A stretch of DNA of 50,070 bases from Ignavibacteria bacterium RIFOXYC2_FULL_35_21 (GTDB lineage: Bacteria > Bacteroidota > Ignavibacteria > Kapaibacteriales > UBA2268), in the NCBI GenBank assembly GCA_001804705.1, contig MHAY01000054.1:1-50070 (forward strand), read 5' to 3'. The notes below the pieces were generated by a model. It was not told where the DNA came from. It saw only the letters and a program-made list of their open reading frames with translations, and ran no database searches. Of this stretch, positions 35,250 through 43,791 are shown one piece after another. The position numbers were made by a program, and so were the translations under genes. Each line of letters begins with the position of its first letter. The first letter of the stretch is position 1.

Positions 35250-35417
35250 CAATTTTCAATATTTTAAAAAAATATTATTTCTTATATTTTCTGGATTATT
35301 AAACTAATTTTAGTTTTAAAATTTAACATTAAAAATTTCAATATTTATTGAAAATTAGAAATTGAAAATTTTAAATTGGAGAAATAAATATAAATGAAAT
35401 CTATAAAGTATTAATAT

Positions 35418-35798
35418 ATGACTAAAAACCCTGTACTACGCTGGATATTAATTATATCAGGCATACTAAGCATGATAGTTGCAATCATTGGAATCTTTTT
35501 ACCTTTGGTTCCGACAACACCTTTACTTTTATTAGCCGCCGCATGTTTTGCCAAAAGTTCTGATAGATTTTACAAATGGCTAATCAATAATAGGTATCTC
35601 GGCAGTTTCATTCGGAATTACCGCGAAAGAAAAGGTGTCCATTTCAAAATAAAAGCCGGTGCCTTGACTTTAATGTGGGCTGCAATGATTTACACTGCCT
35701 TGTTTGTGATAAAAATTTTAATAATAAAAATAATTTTAATTATTATTGCAATAGTTGTTACTATACATCTTATTAGAATTAAAACTTTATACGATTAA
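35418..35798 (+). CDS. YbaN/DUF454 family inner membrane protein
   Basis: This 126-residue protein has membrane helices at about 10-50 and two near 85-120. The family signature is clear: FLPLVPTTPLLLLAAACFAKSS, then FYKWLINNRYLGSFIRNYRE. DUF454 is a widespread inner-membrane family of unknown role. The start is at ATG 35418. No functional link to its neighbours is seen; it may mark the edge of the conserved chromosome before the nuclease cluster. Confidence 0.88.
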   Translation: MTKNPVLRWILIISGILSMIVAIIGIFLPLVPTTPLLLLAAACFAKSSDRFYKWLINNRYLGSFIRNYRERKGVHFKIKAGALTLMWAAMIYTALFVIKILIIKIILIIIAIVVTIHLIRIKTLYD

Positions 35799-35875
35799 AA
35801 ATTAGTGAATAGTGAATAATTCAGGTTGAAAAATTTCATTTTTCATTTTTTATCCCTAAAAACCAAAGGTATGAA

Positions 35876-37045
35876 ATGGAAGCATTAAATACAATTAAAT
35901 GTCCAAAATGTGGAGCTGATATTGATGTCAGCGATGTTCTTTTTCATCAGATTGACGAAAAAAACAAATTGGATTATTCGCAGAAACTATTAGAAAAAGA
36001 AAATGAATTTAAAGTACTCCAAAAACAAGAAAAACAAAAAATTGAAAAAGAACTAAGGGAACAATTACAGGATGAAAATACCGAACTCGTTAAATCATTA
36101 AAATCTCAACTTGATGAAAAATCAAATCAGGTAAAAGAATTTAATAAAACAAAAGCTGAATTAGAAAGGATAACAAGAGAAAAAGATGAATTAAAAGAAA
36201 AAATTGAGGCTGAATCAGAATTGAAACTAACTCAAAAATTAAATGAAGAAAAAGAAAAAATTCAAAAAGATGCAGAAGAAAAAAATCAACTTAAAATATC
36301 TGAAAAAGAAAAAATAATTGATCAATTAATGGTACAATTAAAAGAAGCCCAAAGAAAAGCCGAACAAGGCTCTGTTCAATTGCAGGGAGAAGTTCAGGAA
36401 TTGGCGATAGAAGAATGGCTCAGAACAAATTTCCCTCTTGATACAATTGAGGAAATTAAAAAAGGTGCAAGAGGTGCTGACTGTATTCAAATTATCAATA
36501 CACACGTTAAACAAAACTGTGGTTCAATATATTATGAAAGTAAACGAACAAAAGATTTTCAGCAGACATGGATAGAGAAGTTTAAGTTAGATATGCGTGA
36601 AAAAGGAGCATTAATAGGTGTACTTGTTACTGATGTAATGCCAAAAGAAATGGACAGAATGGGACAAAAAAATGGTATTTGGATTTGTACATTTGAAGAA
36701 TTTAAAAGTTTATGTTTTGTATTAAGAGAATCAATTGTATTATTAAGTAGCGCTGTTGCTACACAGGAGAACAAAGGGGATAAAATGATTATGCTATATG
36801 ATTATTTGACAGGTAATGAATTTAAAATGCAAGTCGAAGCAATAGTTGAGGGATTTATACAAATGCAGAACGACCTCGAAAGTGAAAAAAGGTCAATTGA
36901 AGGAATTTGGAAAAAAAGAGAAAAGCAGATTCAAAAAGTATTATTAAATACAAATCATATGTATAATTCAATTAGAGGAATTGCTGGTACAGCCATTGGT
37001 CCTATTAAAGCACTTGAACTACCAGAACCCAATAAAGATATATAA
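35876..37045 (+). CDS. DUF2130 protein with predicted PD-(D/E)XK nuclease domain
   Basis: This 389-residue protein begins with a zinc-ribbon-like half (CPKCG, 9-13), then a long coiled coil (about 30-170) and a C-terminal DUF2130 domain (about 180-389). DUF2130 is predicted to have the restriction-endonuclease fold. Asp202 in GADC and Glu221-Ser-Lys223 in YYESKRT fit the D...ExK catalytic pattern. The architecture recalls RmuC-type proteins that join a coiled coil to a nuclease. It leads a co-directional set with a WYL-like gene 18 bases later, a Shedu nuclease and a Vsr-like nuclease. A defence or DNA-processing role is inferred from that context. Confidence 0.83.
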   Translation: MEALNTIKCPKCGADIDVSDVLFHQIDEKNKLDYSQKLLEKENEFKVLQKQEKQKIEKELREQLQDENTELVKSLKSQLDEKSNQVKEFNKTKAELERITREKDELKEKIEAESELKLTQKLNEEKEKIQKDAEEKNQLKISEKEKIIDQLMVQLKEAQRKAEQGSVQLQGEVQELAIEEWLRTNFPLDTIEEIKKGARGADCIQIINTHVKQNCGSIYYESKRTKDFQQTWIEKFKLDMREKGALIGVLVTDVMPKEMDRMGQKNGIWICTFEEFKSLCFVLRESIVLLSSAVATQENKGDKMIMLYDYLTGNEFKMQVEAIVEGFIQMQNDLESEKRSIEGIWKKREKQIQKVLLNTNHMYNSIRGIAGTAIGPIKALELPEPNKDI

Positions 37046-37063
37046 AAAATTTAAGGAGAAATT

Positions 37064-37384
37064 ATGGATACTTTGGAACTACTTAAAAAAGCTATTGAAT
37101 TAAGAAAACCAATTACATATGAGTATAATGCTCCTGATAGGGCAATAGGACCCAGGCTTGGCAATCCGCATGCTATTTTTATTTCTACCTCTGGTAATAT
37201 GAATATTGATATTTATAAACTTGATGGTGTAAGATCTACACCAGATAAATTACCAGCATGGCGACAATATAAAGTTAAAAATATTGAAAATGTAATTATT
37301 CATGTAGAGGAAAATATATTTGAAATTGCACCTGGGTATAATCCAGTTTCTAAACAATATTCAAGAGTAATTAAAAAAATATAA
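37064..37384 (+). CDS. Stand-alone WYL-like domain protein
   Basis: This 106-residue protein resembles a single WYL domain: LLKKAIELRKPITYEYN at the start, a strand pair around NPHAIFI, DIYKLDG, W-R-QYKVKNIENVII and PGYNP near the end. WYL domains bind nucleotides or nucleic acid and commonly control phage-defence operons. Here the usual N-terminal DNA-binding helix-turn-helix is absent. It has AAGGAGAAATT before its ATG, and its stop overlaps the start of the Shedu gene (TAATG), so the two are translationally coupled. I infer that it senses a signal and controls or assists its nuclease neighbours. Confidence 0.65.
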   Translation: MDTLELLKKAIELRKPITYEYNAPDRAIGPRLGNPHAIFISTSGNMNIDIYKLDGVRSTPDKLPAWRQYKVKNIENVIIHVEENIFEIAPGYNPVSKQYSRVIKKI

Positions 37385-38400
37385 TGAGTATTCAATATCA
37401 AAAAGAGTTATTCTCAAAAGATAGTATAAAATTATATATCAATTTTAGTGGTATTAGCCCAGAGAATTGTATAAATAAAGAAGACCTATCTCTCATAATT
37501 TATGCCTTTGATACAAAGAATTTTCAACAAATATTTTCGGAAAAATTAGAATATGAGCAAATTTTAGATTTATTTAACCAATTAAATAGCTTATCAATTA
37601 TTAGAGATAATTCTTCAACATTTACAAATGAGTTTATTGAGGTTACAAAAGAATTACAAGAAATACTTCCTTTTATTAAATCAGTTGATAGTACTATAAT
37701 TAAAGCAATTCTTGATAAAGCAAGAAAAGGTAATAAATTAAATTTAATTATTGATGCTCTTTCTGACATTGAAATCAAAGATTTAAATGCATCAATAAAT
37801 CAAGCGATTCATGAAAAATCTTTAACAAATTTAAAACTTCTACTTGAATTGGAATCAACAACAAATATTCTAGAAAGTATCCATGATTTTGAAGATTTAA
37901 ATGAATATTTAGCTGGTCAACCTGAAAAAATATTTCAGAATTGGATTGAAAAAAATATATGGACCTTAGGTATTGACTATATAAGAAAGCATCCTGCTCA
38001 CAAAATTGGGATATCTTCTGATAGTGATTTGATAATGGAAACAACTGATGGTTTTATTGACCTCATTGAACTTAAAAGACCAAAGTTTGAGATTTTCTCA
38101 TATGATGAAAGTCATAGAAGTTATTATCCATCAAAAGAACTATCAAAAGTAATTGGGCAGTGCATGCAATACCTTAAGATATTAGATAATTATAAACTTG
38201 TACTTGAATCAGAATATAAATATAAAATACTGCGTCCTCGAATTAAAATTATAGTTGGTCGTTCAATAGATTTTGATGATGATAGAAATGAAGCATTACG
38301 TATGTTGAATTCATGCTTAAATCATATTCAAGTAATTTCCTATGATTATTTATATCAATCTGGTAAGAATATTATTTCTTATTATAAAGGTTCTGATTAA
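37384..38400 (+). CDS. Shedu-like (DUF4263) nuclease
   Basis: This is a 338-residue protein. The C-terminal half (about 180-338) matches DUF4263, the SduA nuclease domain of the Shedu anti-phage system: FQNWIEKNIWTLG, DSDLIM (Asp213/Asp215), the catalytic IELKRP (Glu229-x-Lys231), then SKELSKVIGQCMQYLKIL and RPRIKIIVGRS. This is the PD-(D/E)XK fold. The N-terminal half (1-170) is helical and unlike anything I recognise; Shedu N-termini vary and probably sense invaders. The ATG overlaps the stop of the WYL-like gene by one base. Single-gene Shedu systems are known, but here it is part of a four-gene set. Confidence 0.82.
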   Translation: MSIQYQKELFSKDSIKLYINFSGISPENCINKEDLSLIIYAFDTKNFQQIFSEKLEYEQILDLFNQLNSLSIIRDNSSTFTNEFIEVTKELQEILPFIKSVDSTIIKAILDKARKGNKLNLIIDALSDIEIKDLNASINQAIHEKSLTNLKLLLELESTTNILESIHDFEDLNEYLAGQPEKIFQNWIEKNIWTLGIDYIRKHPAHKIGISSDSDLIMETTDGFIDLIELKRPKFEIFSYDESHRSYYPSKELSKVIGQCMQYLKILDNYKLVLESEYKYKILRPRIKIIVGRSIDFDDDRNEALRMLNSCLNHIQVISYDYLYQSGKNIISYYKGSD

Positions 38401-38459
38401 GTTATTTCCTCTACTTTTGAATTATTAAATAATTTCAAATTAGGGTAGGATATTAAATA

Positions 38460-39437
38460 ATGTACATATCTGAAAATGGACTAAAACCTATAGCAAATGG
38501 TGATAGGGTTATTGAGAAAAATCTTCCTTTACCAATGGTCACATATCCATATCATTACGGTACTTTTATTTCATTTCAAAAAGACTCTTATTCAAATATC
38601 TTTTTGTGTGAATGTTTTCGTGAAGCTTTAGAACATAGTTTTGAATTTAATTACAAATTTAATAATCCTAATTATTCAAGCCCTAGCATGGGATATGCGT
38701 ATATTAATGAAAATATTCATTTTGAAAAAAATATATGCCATGTATGTAATGGGATTATTCCTCAATTAAGATGGTGCCATGAAATGTATGGTGGTATTTT
38801 TAAACAAAATTATGGTTGGTATATCAACAAACAATCACTTGAGTGGGGAATTGAACCTTTAAATAAAAAATTATTTAGGGAACATTGTCCACAAGACATC
38901 CTTGATCTTATATTAATTGACCCTGAAGAATTACCAACTTTATGTCGTGAAATTACAAAATATAACTCAATTAAAGACCATGATAAATATTGGGATCTAT
39001 TTAACCAAATACAAAAACTTAGTAAGAATTACAATAAACAGAAACGAAAAATATCAAATATTATAGAAAATGAAGTTAGGCAAATATTGGGTTACAAAAA
39101 GGTCGGTGAAGCATGGGTAAGTGAAACATTATTATATAATCAGATTAAAAATTTGTTTCCTAGTTGTACTGTAATTCGTCATTATCGTCCTCAATATCTT
39201 AATGGTCTTGAATTAGATATATATATTGATGAGTACCAAACAGGTATAGAATATCAGGGAATACAGCATTTTCAACCAATAAAGCATTGGGGAGGAGAAG
39301 AAGGATTTCGCAAGACTCAAGAAAGGGATGATAAAAAAAAGATTCTGTGTGTTAAAGAAGGAATTAGACTTATATATGTAAGTTACGATAAAGTTCTAGA
39401 TGATAAAACTATATATAATCTTATTTGTAATAAATGA
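38460..39437 (+). CDS. Vsr/EDxHD-like nuclease with Cys-rich N-terminal region
   Basis: This is a 325-residue protein. The N-terminal half has Cys clusters (CECF near 56-60, CHVCNGI near 93-99, then a Cys after a Trp) that could hold zinc. The C-terminal region (about 225-325) looks like a Vsr-type or related endonuclease of the restriction-endonuclease fold: LELDIYIDE with Asp253, GIEYQGIQHF with Glu264 and Gln266, then WGGEE, RDDKKK and IRLIYVSYD. Such domains occur in phage and mobile-element nucleases. It follows the Shedu gene after 59 bases on the same strand. A role in defence is inferred from neighbours. Confidence 0.65.
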   Translation: MYISENGLKPIANGDRVIEKNLPLPMVTYPYHYGTFISFQKDSYSNIFLCECFREALEHSFEFNYKFNNPNYSSPSMGYAYINENIHFEKNICHVCNGIIPQLRWCHEMYGGIFKQNYGWYINKQSLEWGIEPLNKKLFREHCPQDILDLILIDPEELPTLCREITKYNSIKDHDKYWDLFNQIQKLSKNYNKQKRKISNIIENEVRQILGYKKVGEAWVSETLLYNQIKNLFPSCTVIRHYRPQYLNGLELDIYIDEYQTGIEYQGIQHFQPIKHWGGEEGFRKTQERDDKKKILCVKEGIRLIYVSYDKVLDDKTIYNLICNK

Positions 39438-39456
39438 TATTCTGAATTTCAATTAT

Positions 39457-39488
39457 TTTTAAAATCCTTTTAAAATCCTTTTAAAACC
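39457..39488. repeat. Three tandem 11-bp units (TTTTAAAATCC)
   Basis: Two perfect units and one nearly perfect unit run directly after the Vsr-like gene. This period of 11 differs from the common period of 7. Confidence 0.85.
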
Positions 39489-39541
39489 GTTTTCTTGACA
39501 TATCACTCCCACAACCTTATTTTTGCATTCGTGTTTTAACT

Positions 39542-39617
39542 TCCTCCCATTGGAGTGGGAAATAGGGTGAAGTGAAAAAAAAGTCCCTCTCCCATTGGAG
39601 AGGGATTTAGGGTGAGG
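39542..39617. repeat. Two copies of a CTCCCATTGGAG palindromic repeat
   Basis: Copies at 39542-39572 and 39584-39617 share CTCCCATTGGAG, an inverted centre, and a tail of AGGGTGA type. The second is GC-rich and more complete. Confidence 0.8.
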
Positions 39618-39705
39618 TTGTTCTTTGCTAAATAATGTCGGGCTGAATCCAGTCAATGCCGGTTGTAGTGAAACGGAAATCCCGATTCATCGGGAGAATG
39701 CACTG

Positions 39706-39734
39706 CCCCCTTTGTAAAAGGGGGATTAAGGGGG
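39706..39734. repeat. CCCCCTTT...AAAGGGGG palindromic repeat
   Basis: Fourth copy of the family seen at 10822 and twice inside valS; here it carries GTA in the loop and ATTAAGGGGG after it. Confidence 0.88.
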
Positions 39735-39750
39735 TTTTTAATTCCAAAAA

Positions 39751-39800
39751 TGGACAAATCAGACACTTAAAAACACCGTCAAAAACGTATGATTTGTCCA
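39751..39800. repeat. 11-bp inverted repeat TGGACAAATCA / TGATTTGTCCA
   Basis: A perfect 11-bp inverted repeat with a 28-base spacer. The right half overlaps a direct repeat: AAAAACGTATGATTTGTC and AAAAACGTATGATTTTGTC lie side by side (39781-39818). Confidence 0.8.
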
Positions 39801-40058
39801 AAAACGTATGATTTTGTCTTTCCATAACCACTATTCAATGAATTTATAGTGGATTTAATTTTAAATTTAGAATTGAAAATTTATTGAAAATTGAAAATTA
39901 GAAATTGTAAATTGAAAAAACAAAATAGTGAAATACCTGCTCCGGATGCACGAAATGCACGTTTTGGCTACTTCTCACCAAAAAACTTAGCATCCTTTCA
40001 TGAAAAAAAATCCAATAATCCTCAAATCCCAAAAATCCTAATTCAGACAGTTTAAGTT

Positions 40059-43000
40059 TTACCTCAACACAATAAATTTCACCAAATGAGAACCATAATC
40101 AGTTATTAGTCTCAGGAAATATATACCTGATGTTAAAGTGGTTGTATTAATTTCAAGTTTATGATTCCCCGGAGATAAATATTTATTCTCAGAAAGCACA
40201 GCCAACTCTATTCCATAAGAATTAATTAAAGAAATAGTAACAACTTCATCTCTCAGATTGGTATAAGTCAAAGTTGCTATGTCATCGCAGGGATTCGGCG
40301 AAATTTGAATGTTATGATATAATGAACCTTCATCAACATTAACAGGATTGTTAGTCGTAAAGACTGCATAAGTACCTGTTGAAGTTATTTGAACTCTGAC
40401 ATAATAATTGATAGAATCAACAATTCCACCAAGTAAATTCCACTTTAGTGAATCTTCATTCCATTTGAATATGCGAAGCCAGTCCTGTGGTTTGTTTTTA
40501 AGCTCTTCGGGAGAATATCCGATTTGCAGAATAGTTGGAATTTCTGTACTAATAGGAAACGGATAAGTCGTAATTGAATGTACATTGCCCGATTGCTCTG
40601 CATCCATATCGAGTCCATTTTTGCTTGTATGGAAGCCGCATGATAAAATTGCAAATCTTGAAATTGTATTATTCGTTTGGTCGAGATATAAATTGACATC
40701 CCCATTAGGACCAGGTAAAATTGGTGTATAGCTTGAAATCGAATAACTTATCGGAACAAAAAATGTATCCTGGGAATCATCTAAAGCATTAATTGAAAAT
40801 AAACCACTTGAGTTTAATGTTGTATCAAGAGTGCAATTGTAAATCATATTTCCATTGTCATAAGTCAAATCTTTGGTTTCAGGCAAATCCTGTCCAGTAG
40901 GTATTTCAAGTTTTGGGGATTGTGAAAATTCCTTATTCACATAAGATTTGAACATCAGGTTAGCATTCTCATCAAATTCCCATGTATTAACCTGGTTAAA
41001 GATTCCATTGACCTCTCTCATAAGAATTTCAATTGCATCATCAATTAATGTTTGTTCCTGTTTTCTTTCTGCACCCAATACACTTGTGACTATTTCTATT
41101 TTTTCATAAGTCATCCCTGTGGTTTTATCAACATCAATCATTCTCATTTTATCATCAACATTTGCGCCGATTACTTTGAATGAACCATCATAAGTATTCA
41201 TTCCTTGTCTCAAAGTTAATTTGGGTTTGTATAAGTCAATAGTAGTATGTGATAAAACAATCCCTGAAGGATCTTTTACAACAATATCAACATCCCCAGC
41301 CCCAGTATTTTTATCATAAATATTAGTAATGAGTTCCTTCCCGACATTCATAATTGGTCCGGGCAAATAATCTAAACCCCCGCTAATTATTCTTTCTGAA
41401 GGTATAATGATAGGGCAGAAAACACCATTATATGTGTTTTCATAATCGGACTCAAAATCTTTCCAACAGTCTCCTCTATTATATACCCATTGTGCAGTGA
41501 TTTTATAGATATTATTGGGATATCTCTTTGCGTTAGACATTTCGGATGCCCAGTCTCCTGAACCAGGATATTGACTTTTCATATATCCGTAATTATAGTT
41601 TGCAGGTAAACCCGAGCCATCACTTCCGACATATACATATTCATCATAAAAACCTAACATATAATGCCCTAGCTCATGCCCGATTGTTGTCCAATGAAAG
41701 TCATTTAATTTTGTGAGCCAGTCGTTTTGAGCAGTAAAGTATCTTGTATTATCTGAATTACCGTACCATTTACGGGGCAGTCTGACATTTGATTCGGAAT
41801 GATTGAATATTATACCGTTAACATTCGCTGCAGGCCAGACCATGTTGTCTGCAAATACTCTAATATCGCATTCATCCCATTTCTGGCTATTGTCATATAT
41901 GTCAATTTGATGGAAGCATAATTGTCCGTCAGAAACATCATAATAATAATTAGATAATTCCTTCAACCAACTTGCAAGACTATCAATATATTCACGCTTG
42001 GCATCCCATTCCAAGGAAATAATTAAATTGAATTTAATTGTCGTATGGTCAACAATTAATGTAGGATTCATATCGGCACCAAGCTCGAAAAAAGATAAAT
42101 TTCCTATTCCATCGAATTTACCGTTATCGAGTACAATGTAAGACATTGTATCGCCGGCACAGGAATCATGTCCCGGTTTTACAGCAGTTCGGTATGTCGG
42201 AAAATGTTCAACTTTAATTGTGTCCTCGGCATAAGCTGACAGACTAAATTTACCTGCAGCATCTGTTGTGACTGAATCAATCTTACAGCCATTCAAATAT
42301 AGATAAAATAATTTTTCAGCTATTGGATTGTTATTAATATCAAGAAGGGTGATAGAGTATGGTTTTTTACTTGCAATAACATCAGCCCACTGAGCATCCT
42401 GTATATATATTTTTTTCACATCTTTATTCATAATAATTTGTCCGTCTGAACATTCACGGGTGTATCCCAATGTTCCGTCATCATCATTTTGATAAAGTAA
42501 TTTCCCTCCATCCGATGACCATGGATTCAATGCCCAGTATTGTTTGGACGGAAAACCTGCTATGATTCTGCCGGCACCTCTATCCCTGCCAGAATTGCTT
42601 CTTTTGGGATTTGCCATGAAAATATGAGGTTTATTGTTAACTATGACATTAAATGCCAATGTCCTTCCCGAAGGAGAAAAGAAAAAGTTCTCAGGATGTT
42701 CAAATGAGTAATTCAGAGTTTCATAAATTGTTCTTACTTCGCCTGAAGATGTATTCGCAACCAAAATGCCTTGCCTGCCGATTGTATAGAATCTGGTGGT
42801 GTCTGTCGGATAGGGTCTTTGAAAACTGACAGTCCCAAAACAGGCTATTAATTCTCCATCTTTTGACCAGCTTAAATGTCTTATAGTCATAGGTGCGGCA
42901 GGACCAGCGACGAGTTTTACCTTTAATTCAAGGCTGTCATCTACTTTGTTATTTTCATCAGGTTTAACCAAAGGTATCTCTTCCCCGGTTGAAAGGGTAT

Positions 43001-43553
43001 ATATGTATATGGATATTCCTTTTAAATATGCAATTTTTTTTCCGTCGGGACTTAATGCTCCGGCTCCGAGTGCAGGGTCAGATGAAGGATAATACTGGTC
43101 TTTCAATTCCCCGATTTTTGTATCTGCACCGGAAACAATATCAATAGACCTGCATTCAGTTACACCATTAACAGGTGGTTTTTCATAATATAATTTTCCC
43201 GAACTGCCAATCCATTGCGGATTATATCCCGTTATATCATATTCATTTAAAAATTGACCGTCAGTTGCTTTTCTTACAATTAGTTTTGTTCCCTGTGCAT
43301 TAGTCTCGAATCTGACAAATATATCAGAATTTCGCGAATAAACGGGATAAGAAGCATAATAAACATTGTTCAGGTAATAGCTGTTATAAGCATAAGAAAA
43401 GCTTCCTGTATTTAATGAGTTTGTTCCATAGATTCCAGGTGGTTCTAATGAGTTGCTTGATAAAACAATTTTAAAGCTCTGAGCCTGTAAATGTAAAGCG
43501 AAAAGAAAAACAACTAATAACAATTGAATTATTACCTTGTAACATGCTTTCAT
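40059..43553 (-). CDS. Large secreted metallopeptidase, CLCA-like, with propeller and T9SS domain
   Basis: This is a 1164-residue protein with a signal peptide (about 1-25). Residues about 60-370 have TolB/PD40-like propeller repeats (SPDGKKIAYL, SWSKDGELIACFG, SPSGRTLAF, SSDGGKLLYQNDD). Residues about 395-460 look like a carboxypeptidase-regulatory beta domain. About 490-740 is a zinc metallopeptidase with HELGH (626-630) in HELGHYMLGFYDE, which fits the HEXXHXXXGXXDE pattern of the CLCA self-cleaving proteins. The C-terminus (ISPNPCDDIATL ... LTSGIYFLRLI ... KFIVLR) is a T9SS type-A sorting domain. It is convergent with the nuclease cluster. Its substrate is unknown. Confidence 0.85.
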   Translation of the reverse strand: MKACYKVIIQLLLVVFLFALHLQAQSFKIVLSSNSLEPPGIYGTNSLNTGSFSYAYNSYYLNNVYYASYPVYSRNSDIFVRFETNAQGTKLIVRKATDGQFLNEYDITGYNPQWIGSSGKLYYEKPPVNGVTECRSIDIVSGADTKIGELKDQYYPSSDPALGAGALSPDGKKIAYLKGISIYIYTLSTGEEIPLVKPDENNKVDDSLELKVKLVAGPAAPMTIRHLSWSKDGELIACFGTVSFQRPYPTDTTRFYTIGRQGILVANTSSGEVRTIYETLNYSFEHPENFFFSPSGRTLAFNVIVNNKPHIFMANPKRSNSGRDRGAGRIIAGFPSKQYWALNPWSSDGGKLLYQNDDDGTLGYTRECSDGQIIMNKDVKKIYIQDAQWADVIASKKPYSITLLDINNNPIAEKLFYLYLNGCKIDSVTTDAAGKFSLSAYAEDTIKVEHFPTYRTAVKPGHDSCAGDTMSYIVLDNGKFDGIGNLSFFELGADMNPTLIVDHTTIKFNLIISLEWDAKREYIDSLASWLKELSNYYYDVSDGQLCFHQIDIYDNSQKWDECDIRVFADNMVWPAANVNGIIFNHSESNVRLPRKWYGNSDNTRYFTAQNDWLTKLNDFHWTTIGHELGHYMLGFYDEYVYVGSDGSGLPANYNYGYMKSQYPGSGDWASEMSNAKRYPNNIYKITAQWVYNRGDCWKDFESDYENTYNGVFCPIIIPSERIISGGLDYLPGPIMNVGKELITNIYDKNTGAGDVDIVVKDPSGIVLSHTTIDLYKPKLTLRQGMNTYDGSFKVIGANVDDKMRMIDVDKTTGMTYEKIEIVTSVLGAERKQEQTLIDDAIEILMREVNGIFNQVNTWEFDENANLMFKSYVNKEFSQSPKLEIPTGQDLPETKDLTYDNGNMIYNCTLDTTLNSSGLFSINALDDSQDTFFVPISYSISSYTPILPGPNGDVNLYLDQTNNTISRFAILSCGFHTSKNGLDMDAEQSGNVHSITTYPFPISTEIPTILQIGYSPEELKNKPQDWLRIFKWNEDSLKWNLLGGIVDSINYYVRVQITSTGTYAVFTTNNPVNVDEGSLYHNIQISPNPCDDIATLTYTNLRDEVVTISLINSYGIELAVLSENKYLSPGNHKLEINTTTLTSGIYFLRLITDYGSHLVKFIVLR

Positions 43554-43650
43554 AATACACCCCTGTTAATATTAATTTCATTCTTCTTCCTTAAATCAGA
43601 AAGTATTAGGATACATGTTGATTTTACGACAATTTAATCAGGCCTAACAC

Positions 43651-43674
43651 AGCAGAACTTGAATCTGCCCCTAC
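43651..43674. repeat. Diverged GTAGGGGCAGATTC palindromic repeat
   Basis: On the minus strand it reads GTAGGGGCAGATTC followed by AAGTTCTGCT. The first 14 bases match the copies at 25008 and 27735; the second arm has changed. It lies in the 238-base spacer upstream of the metallopeptidase gene. Confidence 0.85.
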
Positions 43675-43791
43675 ACTTATGTTTCTAATTCAAAAAAGAA
43701 AATTTATTAGCAGGAATAAAAGTAATAATTAATATTTTTTGTAAACTAAATAAAATATTAATTAAATCAAAATTTATTTTTTGAAATAAAT

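Larger units (their letters stand above)
39438..40058. other. Repeat-rich intergenic cluster
   Basis: No gene is seen in about 620 bases. It holds at least five different short repeat or palindrome types (listed separately), a TCCCGAT/ATCGGGA palindrome near 39690 and A/T-only heptads near 39865-39915. It separates the nuclease genes from the convergent metallopeptidase gene and has the look of a repeated insertion site. Confidence 0.75.
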
